This document shows positions 33,003-42,309 of a stretch of 64,000 nucleotides of DNA, piece by piece. A program made the position numbers and the translations under genes. The DNA lies in contig NZ_JBFDTP010000002.1 of the NCBI RefSeq assembly GCF_040719375.1, forward strand, positions 620,001 to 684,000, written 5' to 3'. Position 1 is the stretch's first letter, and each line of letters opens with the position of its first letter. The notes under the pieces were generated by a model. That model searched no databases. It was not told the origin of the DNA and saw only the letters and a list, made by a program, of their open reading frames with translations. Source of the DNA: Clostridium sp. AN503 (GTDB lineage Bacteria > Bacillota > Clostridia > Lachnospirales > Lachnospiraceae).

Positions 33003-33932
33003 ATGTATGGTGTAACGATTACAGAATTAATTGAGAAAATGAACTTAAAGAATATCCTTCCCGATATCGATACGGACAAGGTTGTGCTGTCCCATCCGGA
33101 TGTGAACCGTCCGGCGCTTCAGCTGGCAGGATTCTTTGACCACTTTGACCGGGAGCGGGTGCAGATCATCGGCTACGTGGAGCAGGAGTATATCAAGACC
33201 CTGCAAAGGGAGCGCAAGGTGGAGGTTTATGAGAAGCTTCTCTCCAGCGAGATTCCCTGTGTGCTGTACAGCCGCGGGCAGATGCCGGATGAGGATATGC
33301 AGGATCTGTGCGCCCATTACCAGGTTCCGTGCCTGGTGTCGGAAAAGAGCACTTCGGATCTGATGGCAGAAGTGATCCGCTGGCTGAAGGTGAAGCTCGC
33401 GCCCTGTATCAGCATTCATGGAGTGCTGGTGGATGTATTCGGCGAGGGCGTCCTGATCATGGGTGAGAGCGGGATCGGCAAGAGCGAGGCGGCTCTGGAG
33501 CTGATCAAGCGCGGGCACCGCCTGGTTACCGATGACGTGGTGGAGATCCGAAAGGTCAGCGATGAGACCCTGGTGGGGAGCGCGCCGGATATCACCAAAC
33601 ATTTTATCGAGCTGCGCGGCATAGGTATTATCGATGTGAAGGCGCTGTTCGGTGTTGAGAGTGTGAAAGACACCCAGAACATTGACATGGTGATCAAACT
33701 GGAGGACTGGGATAAAGACAAAGAGTATGACCGCCTTGGTTTGGAGGATCAGTATACGGAGTTTTTGGGCAACCGGGTGGTATGCCACAATATCCCGATC
33801 CGTCCGGGACGGAACCTGGCTATCATCGTAGAGTCCGCATCGGTCAACTACCGTCAGAAGAAGATGGGCTACAATGCGGCCCAGGAGCTGTACAACCGCG
33901 TCCAGGCCAATATCAGCAAGAATTCAGATTGA
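33003..33932 (+). CDS. hprK: HPr kinase/phosphorylase
   Basis: HprK phosphorylates HPr/Crh at Ser46 in response to glycolytic intermediates and reverses this at high phosphate, controlling carbon catabolite repression. The 309-residue protein has the N-terminal domain (1-130) and the kinase domain with Walker A GESGIGKS (154-161) and the signature RGIGIIDVKALFG. The ATG at 33003 follows AAAGGAG; the same frame stays open upstream through the inserted fold-back element to 32667, but that extension is not part of the protein. It leads the hprK-murB-rapZ-whiA-crh group. Confidence 0.95.
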   Translation: MYGVTITELIEKMNLKNILPDIDTDKVVLSHPDVNRPALQLAGFFDHFDRERVQIIGYVEQEYIKTLQRERKVEVYEKLLSSEIPCVLYSRGQMPDEDMQDLCAHYQVPCLVSEKSTSDLMAEVIRWLKVKLAPCISIHGVLVDVFGEGVLIMGESGIGKSEAALELIKRGHRLVTDDVVEIRKVSDETLVGSAPDITKHFIELRGIGIIDVKALFGVESVKDTQNIDMVIKLEDWDKDKEYDRLGLEDQYTEFLGNRVVCHNIPIRPGRNLAIIVESASVNYRQKKMGYNAAQELYNRVQANISKNSD

Positions 33933-34003
33933 GGCAGTGATGAACATGGCTGTCAGACAGCAGTGAATGAAACGTGATTGAAATAGGAAGCAAAGAGGAT
34001 TTT

Positions 34004-34912
34004 ATGGAAAATATAGGAAATAAGCTGACCCAGATACTTGCGCCGGAGCGCGTGAAAGCAGAGGAACCCATGAGCCGCCACACCACCTTCCGGGTAGGCG
34101 GACCGGCAGACTACTTTGTGGAGCCGGAGACCGCAGAAGAGCTGAGATCAGTCCTGCAGCTCTGTAAAGAGGAAGGGATTCCTTTCTATATTCTTGGAAA
34201 CGGCAGCAATCTGTTGGTGGGAGACAGAGGATACCGCGGCGTGATGGTGTCGCTTGGCAGATCCTGGAGCCAGATTGTTGTGGAGGGGAGCATCCTCCGG
34301 GCGGGAGCCGGCGCGCTTCTGTCAGCAGCCGCGCGGCAGGCCCTGAACCATGCTCTGACCGGGCTGGAGTTCGCAGCGGGGATCCCGGGGACTGTGGGCG
34401 GCGCCGTAGTGATGAATGCCGGCGCCTATGGATCGGAAATGTGCTGCGTCCTTACTTCTGCAACGGTTTTGACGGAGGATGGCACGGTGCGGACGCTCCC
34501 GCTTTCAGAGCTGGAGCTTGGTTACCGGACCAGCTGCATTTTGAGAAACGGTTACGTGGTGCTGGAGGCAGAGATGAAGCTGGAGCCGGGGGATGAATCT
34601 GCCATCCGGGCCAGGATGGAAGAACTGGCGGGCCAGCGCAGGAGCAAGCAGCCTCTGGAATTCCCAAGTGCAGGCAGCACCTTTAAACGCCCACAGGGGT
34701 ATTTTGCCGGGAAGCTGATCCAGGATGCAGGGCTGCGGGGATTTTCCGTGGGCGGCGCCCAGGTATCAGAGAAGCACTGCGGATTTGTCATAAACAGAGG
34801 GGATGCGACGGCGGCGGATATCTTAAACCTGTGCCGGGAGGTACAGGCGCGGGTGAAGGCGCAGTCCGGCGTGAACCTGGAGATGGAAGTGAAGCTGCTG
34901 GGAGAGTTTTGA
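34004..34912 (+). CDS. murB: UDP-N-acetylmuramate dehydrogenase (UDP-N-acetylenolpyruvoylglucosamine reductase)
   Basis: MurB reduces UDP-GlcNAc-enolpyruvate to UDP-MurNAc with NADPH and FAD in peptidoglycan synthesis. The 302-residue protein shows the FAD-binding motifs FRVGGPADYFVEP, LGNGSNLLVGD and FAAGIPGTVGGAVVMNAGAYG, and the substrate region AGSTFKRP with the proton-donor serine. The ATG at 34004 (AGAGGA upstream) gives the usual family length; a GTG at 33974 is the alternative. Confidence 0.95.
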   Translation: MENIGNKLTQILAPERVKAEEPMSRHTTFRVGGPADYFVEPETAEELRSVLQLCKEEGIPFYILGNGSNLLVGDRGYRGVMVSLGRSWSQIVVEGSILRAGAGALLSAAARQALNHALTGLEFAAGIPGTVGGAVVMNAGAYGSEMCCVLTSATVLTEDGTVRTLPLSELELGYRTSCILRNGYVVLEAEMKLEPGDESAIRARMEELAGQRRSKQPLEFPSAGSTFKRPQGYFAGKLIQDAGLRGFSVGGAQVSEKHCGFVINRGDATAADILNLCREVQARVKAQSGVNLEMEVKLLGEF

Positions 34913-34943
34913 TCTCCGGCAGGGGAGACGAAAGGAGCAACTG

Positions 34944-35822
34944 TTGAAATTAGTCATTGTGACAGGCATGTCCGGGGCGGGCAAGACCAGCGCCCTCAAA
35001 ATGCTTGAGGATATCGGGTTTTATTGTGTGGATAATCTGCCGATCCCGCTGATGGAGCCATTTGCGGAGCTGGCGCTGCAGAAGCCGGCGCCTCATGAGC
35101 TGGTTGCGTTGGGCATCGATATCCGCAGCGGTGAGGATCTGCCTCAGCTTAAAAATGTGTTAGACAACTGGAAGCAGCATTCCCTGCCCTGCGAGATCCT
35201 GTTTTTGGATTCCAGTGACGACACCCTGGTGAAACGTTATAAAGAGACCAGGCGTTCTCATCCTCTGGCAGGCAAGGGCCGTGTGGACAGCGGGATCCGC
35301 GCGGAACGGAAGCGTCTGGAGTTTATCAAGGAGAGAGCAGATTATATCATAGATACGAGCCAGCTTCTGACCAGGGAGCTGCGCCAGGAACTGGAAAAGA
35401 TATTTCTGGAGAACCGGGAATACCAGAACCTGTTTATTACCATACTTTCCTTTGGATTTAAATATGGGATCCCGGCGGATGCAGATCTGGTGTTTGACGT
35501 GCGTTTCCTGCCCAATCCTTTTTATGTGGAGGCCCTGCGCAGCCACACGGGGGAGGAGGCTAAGGTGCAGGCCTTTGTGAAAAAGGGCGGCACGGCAGAC
35601 GCTTTTTTGGTGAAGCTTTACGATATGCTGGAATTTCTGATCCCGAACTATGTCCAGGAGGGGAAGAACCAGCTGGTGATCGGAGTGGGGTGTACCGGAG
35701 GGAAGCACCGCTCTGTGACCATAGCGAACGACCTGTACCAGCATTTGAGCAGGCACGAGGAGTTCGGCTTGAAGCTTGAGCACCGCGATATCAGAAAGGA
35801 CCGGAAGGAAAAAGAGGTGTGA
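34944..35822 (+). CDS. rapZ: RNase adapter/nucleotide-binding protein RapZ (YvcJ)
   Basis: This P-loop protein has 292 residues. In E. coli RapZ senses glucosamine-6-phosphate and guides small-RNA decay; in Firmicutes the YvcJ version hydrolyses nucleotides and its regulatory role is less clear. Walker A is GMSGAGKT (8-15), with DSSDDTLVKRYKETRRSHPL and the C-terminal GCTGGKHRSV loop. It starts with TTG behind AAAGGAG and ends 1 nt before the whiA start. Confidence 0.93.
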   Translation: MKLVIVTGMSGAGKTSALKMLEDIGFYCVDNLPIPLMEPFAELALQKPAPHELVALGIDIRSGEDLPQLKNVLDNWKQHSLPCEILFLDSSDDTLVKRYKETRRSHPLAGKGRVDSGIRAERKRLEFIKERADYIIDTSQLLTRELRQELEKIFLENREYQNLFITILSFGFKYGIPADADLVFDVRFLPNPFYVEALRSHTGEEAKVQAFVKKGGTADAFLVKLYDMLEFLIPNYVQEGKNQLVIGVGCTGGKHRSVTIANDLYQHLSRHEEFGLKLEHRDIRKDRKEKEV

Positions 35823-35823
35823 G

Positions 35824-36789
35824 ATGTCATTTTCTTCAAAGGTAAAGGATGAGCTGTCCCATCAGCTGAGCCCGGCCAGACACTGTCAGATCGCGGAGAT
35901 TGCAGCGATCATCAGCCTGTGCGGACGGATTCAGATATCCGAAAATGAACGATACTGCGTAAAAATACACACAGAAAATGCGGCAGTTGCAAGAAAGTAC
36001 TTTACATTATTGAAAAAAACATTTAATATAAGAATTGATGTCTCCATCCGTCAAGGGGTGGAAAACCATCGAAACCGTACCTATACGGTCGGTGTCTGCA
36101 GGCATGAGGATGCGCTCCGGGTGCTGCAGGCATCCAAACTGATCGACCGGTACGGCGAGATTGAGGAGAATCTGTCACTGGCACAAAACGTAGTGATCAT
36201 GCAGAACTGCTGCAAGCGCGCGTTTATCCGCGGCGCATTTTTGGCGGCAGGCTCCATCAGTGATCCGGAAAAGTTTTATCATTTCGAGATTGCCTGTGCT
36301 ACGGAAGGCAAGGCGGTCCAGCTTCAGGGGCTGATTCTTGCGTTCGGACTGGATGCCAAGATCGTGCAGCGGAAGAAATATTATGTGGTGTACATCAAGG
36401 AAGGCAGTCAGATCGTAGATATCCTGAATGTGATGGAGGCCCCGGTAGCTCTTATGGAGCTGGAGAATATCCGGATTTTAAAGGAGATGCGCGGAAGCGT
36501 GAACCGGCAGGTCAACTGTGAGACGGCCAATATCAATAAGACGGTATCGGCGGCGGTCAAGCAGATGGAGGACATCACCTACATCAGGGATACGGTTGGT
36601 TTTGGCAGGCTGCCGGAGAATCTCCAGGAGATTGCGCAGCTTCGGCTGTCAAGACCGGAAGCAACACTAAAAGAGCTTGGAGAGGCGCTCGACCCGCCGG
36701 TAGGCAAATCCGGCGTCAACCATCGTCTCAGGAAACTGGGAAGTATGGCGGAGAAGTTACGGGAACAGCGTTCAGGCACAGGAGCGTAG
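35824..36789 (+). CDS. whiA: DNA-binding protein WhiA
   Basis: WhiA is a conserved Gram-positive protein linked to cell division and chromosome segregation in Bacillus and to sporulation in Streptomyces. The 321-residue protein has an N-terminal LAGLIDADG-homing-endonuclease-like fold (about 90-220, AFIRGAFLAAGSISDPEK) without nuclease function and a C-terminal HTH (about 240-310, LQEIAQLRLSRPEATLKELG). Start ATG at 35824, immediately after rapZ. Confidence 0.94.
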   Translation: MSFSSKVKDELSHQLSPARHCQIAEIAAIISLCGRIQISENERYCVKIHTENAAVARKYFTLLKKTFNIRIDVSIRQGVENHRNRTYTVGVCRHEDALRVLQASKLIDRYGEIEENLSLAQNVVIMQNCCKRAFIRGAFLAAGSISDPEKFYHFEIACATEGKAVQLQGLILAFGLDAKIVQRKKYYVVYIKEGSQIVDILNVMEAPVALMELENIRILKEMRGSVNRQVNCETANINKTVSAAVKQMEDITYIRDTVGFGRLPENLQEIAQLRLSRPEATLKELGEALDPPVGKSGVNHRLRKLGSMAEKLREQRSGTGA

Positions 36790-36819
36790 GTTGCGCTCGC
36801 GAAAATGAGGAGGATAATT

Positions 36820-37077
36820 ATGTTAAAGAAGACAATCACAATCGGACTTGCATCTGGGCTTGAGGCCAGACCGGTAGCGATGCTGGTACAGATTGCCAGC
36901 CAGTTTGACAGTGTCATTTATGTGGAAAAGTCAAGCGGCCGGGTAAATGTCAAAAGTATTATGGGCATGATGACCCTGGGCATGGGCGGCGGCGAAGAGA
37001 TCACCGTATCTGCCGACGGCTCCGACGAGGCTACGGCGTTAGAAGAGATCGAGAACTATTTGATTGGGAAGAATTAA
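36820..37077 (+). CDS. crh: Crh-like HPr paralogue with Glu at position 15
   Basis: This 85-residue HPr-fold protein has Glu15 (GLEARPV) where HPr has the histidine phosphorylated by enzyme I, so it cannot carry PTS phosphate. Ser46 (KSIMGM) is kept at the exact position modified by HprK. This matches the logic of Bacillus Crh (Gln15, Ser46), a CcpA co-repressor without PTS transport function. Its position after rapZ-whiA and four genes after hprK agrees with the Bacillus yvcJ-yvcK-yvcL-crh order. The ATG at 36820 is preceded by GAGGAG. Confidence 0.9.
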   Translation: MLKKTITIGLASGLEARPVAMLVQIASQFDSVIYVEKSSGRVNVKSIMGMMTLGMGGGEEITVSADGSDEATALEEIENYLIGKN

Positions 37078-37143
37078 GGTGTTGTTCCGGATATGACGAA
37101 CCGGTATGGCGCTTTACACATAGACATATGGTATAGATTATGG

Positions 37144-37178
37144 GCAGGCCAGAAGGAGAGATCCGGGGCCTGCTTTTT
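37144..37178 (+). terminator. Intrinsic terminator after crh-like gene
   Basis: Stem GCAGGCC (37144-37150 region) with GGCCTGC (37167-37173), followed by TTTTT. Confidence 0.8.
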
Positions 37179-37214
37179 GCGTTCCTGCGAAAGACCTGGA
37201 AAGATAAAACTAAA

Positions 37215-37244
37215 TTGCAGAACCCCGGTTGTTTGTGCTATACT
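37215..37244 (+). promoter_or_regulatory. Promoter of dnaE (TTGCAG-18-TATACT)
   Basis: The -35 TTGCAG (37215-37220) and -10 TATACT (37239-37244) are 18 bp apart, about 30 nt before the TTG start codon. Confidence 0.6.
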
Positions 37245-37277
37245 GGTATCAGTACTTAGAAAAGAAGGAGAACCAAG

Positions 37278-40200
37278 TTGGCATTTACACATTTACACGT
37301 CCATACAGAGTACAGTCTGTTGGACGGTTCCTGTAAGATAAAAGAACTGGCGGTCCGGGCAAAAGAGCTGGGGATGGACAGCATGGCGGTTACGGATCAC
37401 GGCGTCATGTACGGTGTGATCGATTTTTACCGGGCGGCGAAGGAAGCCGGGATCAAGCCGATCATCGGCTGTGAGGTATATGTTGCCCCAGGTTCCCGGT
37501 TTGACCGGGAGACGGTGAGCGGTGAGGACCGGTATTATCATCTGGTCCTGCTGGCGGAGAATGACACGGGCTATCACAATCTGATGAAGATCGTGTCCAA
37601 GGGATTTGTTGACGGCTTCTATTACAAGCCCCGTGTGGATTATGAGGTGCTTGAGACATACCATGAGGGGATCATCGCCCTGTCCGCCTGTCTGGCGGGC
37701 GAGGTGCAGCGGTATCTGGCGCGTGGGATGTATGAGGAGGCGGGGAAGTCCGCCCTCCATTATCAGGAGATCTTCGGGAAGGGCAATTTCTTTCTGGAGC
37801 TTCAGGACCATGGGATCCCCACCCAGAAGACCGTGAACCAGGGGCTTCTGCGGCTCAGCCGGGATCTGGAGATGGATCTGGTCGCCACCAACGATATCCA
37901 TTATATCCTGGCGGAGGATGCCAAGCCCCACGATATCCTTTTGTGCATCCAGACCGGCAAGAAGGTCAGCGACGAGAACCGGATGCGCTATGAGGGCGGT
38001 CAGTATTACTGCAAGTCTGAGGAGGAGATGCGGGCGCTGTTTCCCTATGCCCAGGAGGCCATTGACAATACCCACAAGATTGCGGAGCGCTGCAACGTGG
38101 AGATTGAGTTCGGCGTGACTAAGCTGCCCAAATACGAGGTGCCCGAGGGATATGATTCCTGGGGCTATCTGAACAAGCTGTGTCAGGACGGCATGGCGAA
38201 GCGTTACCCTGATGATGACGGCACGCTCCAGAAGCGCCTGGAATATGAACTGGGCGTTATCCATGACATGGGATATGTAGACTACTTCCTGATCGTGTGG
38301 GATTTCATCAACTACGCCAAGTCCAATCAGATCATGGTTGGCCCGGGGCGGGGGTCTGCGGCGGGAAGTATTGTCTCCTATTGCCTGGAGATCACGGATA
38401 TCGATCCGATCCGCTATGACCTGCTGTTTGAGCGGTTCCTGAACCCGGAACGTGTCTCCATGCCGGATATCGATATCGACTTCTGCTTCGAACGGAGGCA
38501 GGAGGTCATTGATTATGTGGTGGAGAAGTACGGCAAGGACCAGGTGGTGCAGATCGTCACCTTTGGTACTTTGGCAGCGAAGGGTGTCGTGAGGGATGTG
38601 GGGCGTGTTCTGGACCTGCCCTATGCCCGCTGTGACGCCATCGCCAAGATGATCCCGGGAGATCTGGGGATGACCCTTGATAAGGCATTAAAGCAAAGCC
38701 CCGACCTGCGGGAAGCATACCAGCAGGATGAGGAGGTCAAGTACCTGATCGATATGGCAAAGCGCCTGGAGGGGCTGCCGAGGCATACCTCCATGCATGC
38801 GGCCGGCGTAGTGATCGGCCAGCGGGCCATGGACGAGTTTGTTCCCTTGTCCAGGTCCTCGGATGGTACGATCACGACCCAGTTCACCATGACGACCCTG
38901 GAGGAGCTGGGGCTGTTAAAGATGGATTTCCTGGGGCTTCGGACTCTGACGGTGATCCAGGATGCGGTGGAGCAGGTGGAGCGCGGTCATGGGATCCGTC
39001 TGGATATGGATCACATTGATTACAATGACAAGGATGTTTTGGCAGCGATCGGCACAGGCAAGTGCGACGGCGTGTTCCAGCTGGAAAGTTCCGGGATGAA
39101 GAGCTTTATGAAGGAGATGCGGCCGGAGAATTTTGAGGATATCATAGCAGGCATCTCCCTGTACCGCCCGGGTCCGATGGATTTTATTCCCAGATATTTA
39201 AAAGGGAAGAATGAAAGGACCTCCATCACGTACGAATGCCCGCAGCTGGAGCCGATCCTGGCGCCTACCTACGGCTGTATCGTATACCAGGAGCAGGTTA
39301 TGCAGATCGTGCGTGACCTGGCCGGATATACCATGGGCCGGAGCGACCTGGTGCGCCGCGCCATGTCCAAGAAGAAAACTTCTGTCATGGAGAAAGAGCG
39401 TCAGAATTTTGTCTACGGCAATGAAGCGGAGGGCGTAAAGGGCTGCGTTAACAACGGGATTGATGAAAAGACGGCGAACCATATCTATGACGAGATGACG
39501 GATTTCGCAAAATATGCGTTCAACAAGTCCCATGCTGCATGTTATGCGGTCGTTGCATATCAGACCGCTTATCTGAAATACTATTACCCGAGGGAGTTCA
39601 TGGCGGCGCTGATGACTTCAGTCATGGATAATATCACGAAGGTGTCCGAGTACATCCTGACCTGCCGCCAGATGGGCATCAATATCCTGCCTCCGGATAT
39701 CAATGAAGGGCAGAGCGGTTTTTCCGTTTCCGGCAATGCCATCCGCTACGGTCTGTCAGCCATCAAGAGCGTGGGCCGCAGCGTGGTGGATGCCATCATA
39801 AAAGAACGGGAGAACAACGGGCTTTATGTGTCCATGGATGATTTTGTGGAGCGGATGGGCGGCAAGGAGGTCAACAAGCGGACGCTTGAGAACTTTATCA
39901 AGTCCGGCGCCCTGGACTGCCTTCCGGGCAACCGCAGGCAGAAGACGATGATCGCCCCGGAGATGATGGACCAGAAGAACAAAGAAAAGAAAAATGCCCT
40001 GGACGGCCAGCTGAGCCTGTTTGATTTTGCAGGCGAGGAGGAGAAGGAGCAGTTTCAGATCACTATGCCGGATGTGCCGGAGTTCCCGAAGGAGGAGCTG
40101 CTTGCATTTGAAAAGGAGATCCTGGGGATCTATATCAGCGGACATCCCATGGAGGAGTATCTGGAGACCTGGAAAAACAGCATTACGGCGAAGACCACTG

Positions 40201-40745
40201 ATTTTATGGTGGATGAGGAGACCGGACGCGCAGTTGTGGAGGACGGCGCCCGTGTGACGATCGGAGGTATGATAACCGGCAAGGTGGTGAAAACTACAAA
40301 GACCGGCAAAATGATGGCGTTCGTCACGGTGGAGGATATGGTAGGCTCTGTGGAGGTCCTGGTATTTCCGAAGGATTATGAGAACAAGCGGAATCTGCTG
40401 ATCGAGGACGCCAAGGTATTCATCCAGGGAAGGACGTCCATTGGCGACGACCCGGTGGGCAAGCTGATCTGTGAGCAGGTCGTCCCGTTTGATGCGGTCC
40501 CGAAGGAGCTGTGGCTGAAGTTTAAAGACAAGGCGGAGTATGATGAGAAGCAGCAGCAGGTGTTTGATACCCTGAGAATGGATGAGGGGAATAACACGGT
40601 GATCATATATCTGGAACAGGAGCGGGCCAAAAAAGTCCTTCCGGCCAACTGGAAAGTGGGGGCTGGTAAACCGATGATCCTGGCGCTGGAACAGATACTT
40701 GGTGAAAAAAATATCAAACTTGTGGAAAAGGGATTGAAAAGATAG
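37278..40745 (+). CDS. dnaE: DNA polymerase III subunit alpha, DnaE type
   Basis: This is the replicative C-family polymerase DnaE (1155 residues). It has an N-terminal PHP domain (THLHVHTEYSLLDGSCKIKE), the polymerase core with catalytic aspartates in PDIDIDFCFERR (about residue 395), fingers, an HhH region (about 820-900) and an OB-fold near residue 990-1080 (VTIGGMITGKVVKTTKTGKMMAFVTVED in parts). Firmicutes usually also carry PolC, with DnaE extending primers. The start is the TTG at 37278 with AAGGAG 7 nt upstream. Confidence 0.96.
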   Translation: MAFTHLHVHTEYSLLDGSCKIKELAVRAKELGMDSMAVTDHGVMYGVIDFYRAAKEAGIKPIIGCEVYVAPGSRFDRETVSGEDRYYHLVLLAENDTGYHNLMKIVSKGFVDGFYYKPRVDYEVLETYHEGIIALSACLAGEVQRYLARGMYEEAGKSALHYQEIFGKGNFFLELQDHGIPTQKTVNQGLLRLSRDLEMDLVATNDIHYILAEDAKPHDILLCIQTGKKVSDENRMRYEGGQYYCKSEEEMRALFPYAQEAIDNTHKIAERCNVEIEFGVTKLPKYEVPEGYDSWGYLNKLCQDGMAKRYPDDDGTLQKRLEYELGVIHDMGYVDYFLIVWDFINYAKSNQIMVGPGRGSAAGSIVSYCLEITDIDPIRYDLLFERFLNPERVSMPDIDIDFCFERRQEVIDYVVEKYGKDQVVQIVTFGTLAAKGVVRDVGRVLDLPYARCDAIAKMIPGDLGMTLDKALKQSPDLREAYQQDEEVKYLIDMAKRLEGLPRHTSMHAAGVVIGQRAMDEFVPLSRSSDGTITTQFTMTTLEELGLLKMDFLGLRTLTVIQDAVEQVERGHGIRLDMDHIDYNDKDVLAAIGTGKCDGVFQLESSGMKSFMKEMRPENFEDIIAGISLYRPGPMDFIPRYLKGKNERTSITYECPQLEPILAPTYGCIVYQEQVMQIVRDLAGYTMGRSDLVRRAMSKKKTSVMEKERQNFVYGNEAEGVKGCVNNGIDEKTANHIYDEMTDFAKYAFNKSHAACYAVVAYQTAYLKYYYPREFMAALMTSVMDNITKVSEYILTCRQMGINILPPDINEGQSGFSVSGNAIRYGLSAIKSVGRSVVDAIIKERENNGLYVSMDDFVERMGGKEVNKRTLENFIKSGALDCLPGNRRQKTMIAPEMMDQKNKEKKNALDGQLSLFDFAGEEEKEQFQITMPDVPEFPKEELLAFEKEILGIYISGHPMEEYLETWKNSITAKTTDFMVDEETGRAVVEDGARVTIGGMITGKVVKTTKTGKMMAFVTVEDMVGSVEVLVFPKDYENKRNLLIEDAKVFIQGRTSIGDDPVGKLICEQVVPFDAVPKELWLKFKDKAEYDEKQQQVFDTLRMDEGNNTVIIYLEQERAKKVLPANWKVGAGKPMILALEQILGEKNIKLVEKGLKR

Positions 40746-40762
40746 GGAAAATGTTTTAGAAT
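40734..40762 (+). promoter_or_regulatory. Promoter of pfkA overlapping the dnaE stop (TTGAAA-17-TAGAAT)
   Basis: The -35 TTGAAA (40734-40739) lies in the last codons of dnaE and the -10 TAGAAT (40757-40762) is 17 bp downstream. Confidence 0.6.
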
Positions 40763-40836
40763 AACCTTTGTATTTAAAAAAGAACGTAATGATACCCAAA
40801 GGGGAAAAGTCGATAGAGTGACAGGAGGAAACGGCT

Positions 40837-41811
40837 ATGGCAAAGAAGGTTAAAACGATTGGTGTCCTGACGAGCGGCGGAGATGCACCAGGCATGAATG
40901 CTGCGATCCGTGCGGTGGTCCGCACTGCAATCAACAAGGGCATGAATGTCAAAGGCATTATGCGTGGATATGCAGGGCTTCTGCAGGAGGAGATTGTGGA
41001 TATGACCAGCACCAGCGTATCCAATATCATTTACCGTGGCGGAACGATCCTGTATACGGCAAGATGTACAGAGTTCACAACCCCTGAGGGCCAGCAGGCT
41101 GGTGCGGAGATCTGCCGGAAGCACGGCATTGACGGCATCGTGGTGATCGGCGGCGACGGATCCTTCCGTGGAGCCGGGAAGCTGGCGGCGCTGGGGATCA
41201 ACACCATCGGCGTGCCGGGTACCATCGATCTGGATATTGCCTGTACGGAATATACCATTGGCTTTGATACGGCAGTCAACACGGCGATGGAAGCCATTGA
41301 CCGTGTCCGTGATACTTCCACATCCCATGAGCGGTGCAGTATCATCGAGGTAATGGGCCGCAATGCAGGCTATATTGCATTGTGGTGCGGAATTGCCAAC
41401 GGCGCGGAGGATATTCTGCTGCCGGAGCGCTATGACGGCGATGAGCAGGCATTGATCAACCGGATCATCCAGAACCGGAAGGGCGGAAAGAAGCACAATA
41501 TCATCATCAATGCAGAGGGGATCGGACATTCCACCTCCATGGCACGCCGGATCGAGGCGGCTACAGGGATTGAGACCAGGGCGACGATCCTGGGACACAT
41601 GCAGCGCGGCGGTACGCCGACCTGTAAGGACCGTGTCTATGCATCCATCATGGGCGCCAAGGCAGCGGAGCTTCTGTGTGACGGCAAGAGCAACCGCCTG
41701 GTAGCATACAAGCACGGCGAATACGTGGATTTCGATATCCAGGAAGCCCTGCAGATGAAGAAGGATATCCCGGAAGACCAGTACGAGATCGCCAAAATGC
41801 TGGTGTGCTAA
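40837..41811 (+). CDS. pfkA: ATP-dependent 6-phosphofructokinase
   Basis: PfkA phosphorylates fructose-6-phosphate, the committed step of glycolysis. The 324-residue protein has GVLTSGGDAPGMNAAIR, IGGDGSFRGA (ATP loop), GTIDLDI with the catalytic aspartates, and MGRNAGYIAL. The usual GTIDNDI reads GTIDLDI here: the two aspartates are kept but the Asn between them is Leu. Ribosome site AGGAGG upstream. It has its own promoter after dnaE. Confidence 0.95.
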   Translation: MAKKVKTIGVLTSGGDAPGMNAAIRAVVRTAINKGMNVKGIMRGYAGLLQEEIVDMTSTSVSNIIYRGGTILYTARCTEFTTPEGQQAGAEICRKHGIDGIVVIGGDGSFRGAGKLAALGINTIGVPGTIDLDIACTEYTIGFDTAVNTAMEAIDRVRDTSTSHERCSIIEVMGRNAGYIALWCGIANGAEDILLPERYDGDEQALINRIIQNRKGGKKHNIIINAEGIGHSTSMARRIEAATGIETRATILGHMQRGGTPTCKDRVYASIMGAKAAELLCDGKSNRLVAYKHGEYVDFDIQEALQMKKDIPEDQYEIAKMLVC

Positions 41812-41860
41812 GAGAAGCTCCCAAAGACGTCGGCACAGCATGACAGAGATTATATACAAC

Positions 41861-41884
41861 GCCCGGTGGCACAACCCGCCGGGC
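41861..41884 (+). terminator. Possible terminator after pfkA
   Basis: A GC-rich stem (GCCCGG with CCGGGC, extended by GG/CC) is followed by ATTCTTAAG, a weak T-tail. Confidence 0.45.
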
Positions 41885-41958
41885 ATTCTTAAGTCTGTGG
41901 AAGAATCTTTAAGCAGCGGGCAAAGGCAGAGCTGCGAATTTATAAAGAGGGAAAAAGA

Positions 41959-42309
41959 ATGACAGGAAATGAAGGAAACATGGTGCTTTGCGGTTCTAAT
42001 GGCTATGAACGGAAGTACTATTTTAATGAAGAGTTTGACAATCTGCCGGAGGATGTGAAGCGGCAGCTAAAGGTCATGTGCGTCTGGTTCACAGAGGAGT
42101 GCGGAGGCATCCTGACACTGGAATTTACGGAGGACGGCACACTGGAGTTTAAACATGCCACTTCAGAATATGACGGATACTATGACGAGATCGGGGCGGA
42201 TCTAAAGATCAAGCAGTTCCGCCAGGAAGGGCAGGAGTTTTTGGAGGCGCTGGAGCTGTACTACAGGACGTTTTATCTCGGAGAGACAGTTGGAGACGGG
42301 GCAGAATGA
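41959..42309 (+). CDS. Conserved hypothetical protein (116 aa) upstream of dusB
   Basis: This small acidic soluble protein with several aromatic clusters (YERKYYFNEEF, VWFTEECGGILTLEF, YYRTFYLG) has no catalytic motif I recognise. It may correspond to a Lachnospiraceae-specific DUF (DUF6145-like, from memory and unverified). It starts behind AAAGAGGG and its end overlaps the dusB start by 4 nt (ATGA), so it is translationally coupled to the tRNA-modification gene. The function is unknown. Confidence 0.75.
   Translation: MTGNEGNMVLCGSNGYERKYYFNEEFDNLPEDVKRQLKVMCVWFTEECGGILTLEFTEDGTLEFKHATSEYDGYYDEIGADLKIKQFRQEGQEFLEALELYYRTFYLGETVGDGAE

Noticed and set aside
39756..41886. Long minus-strand frames antisense to dnaE and pfkA (424 and 370 codons)
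   Set aside because: Coding-frame shadows of conserved genes with no recognisable protein features.
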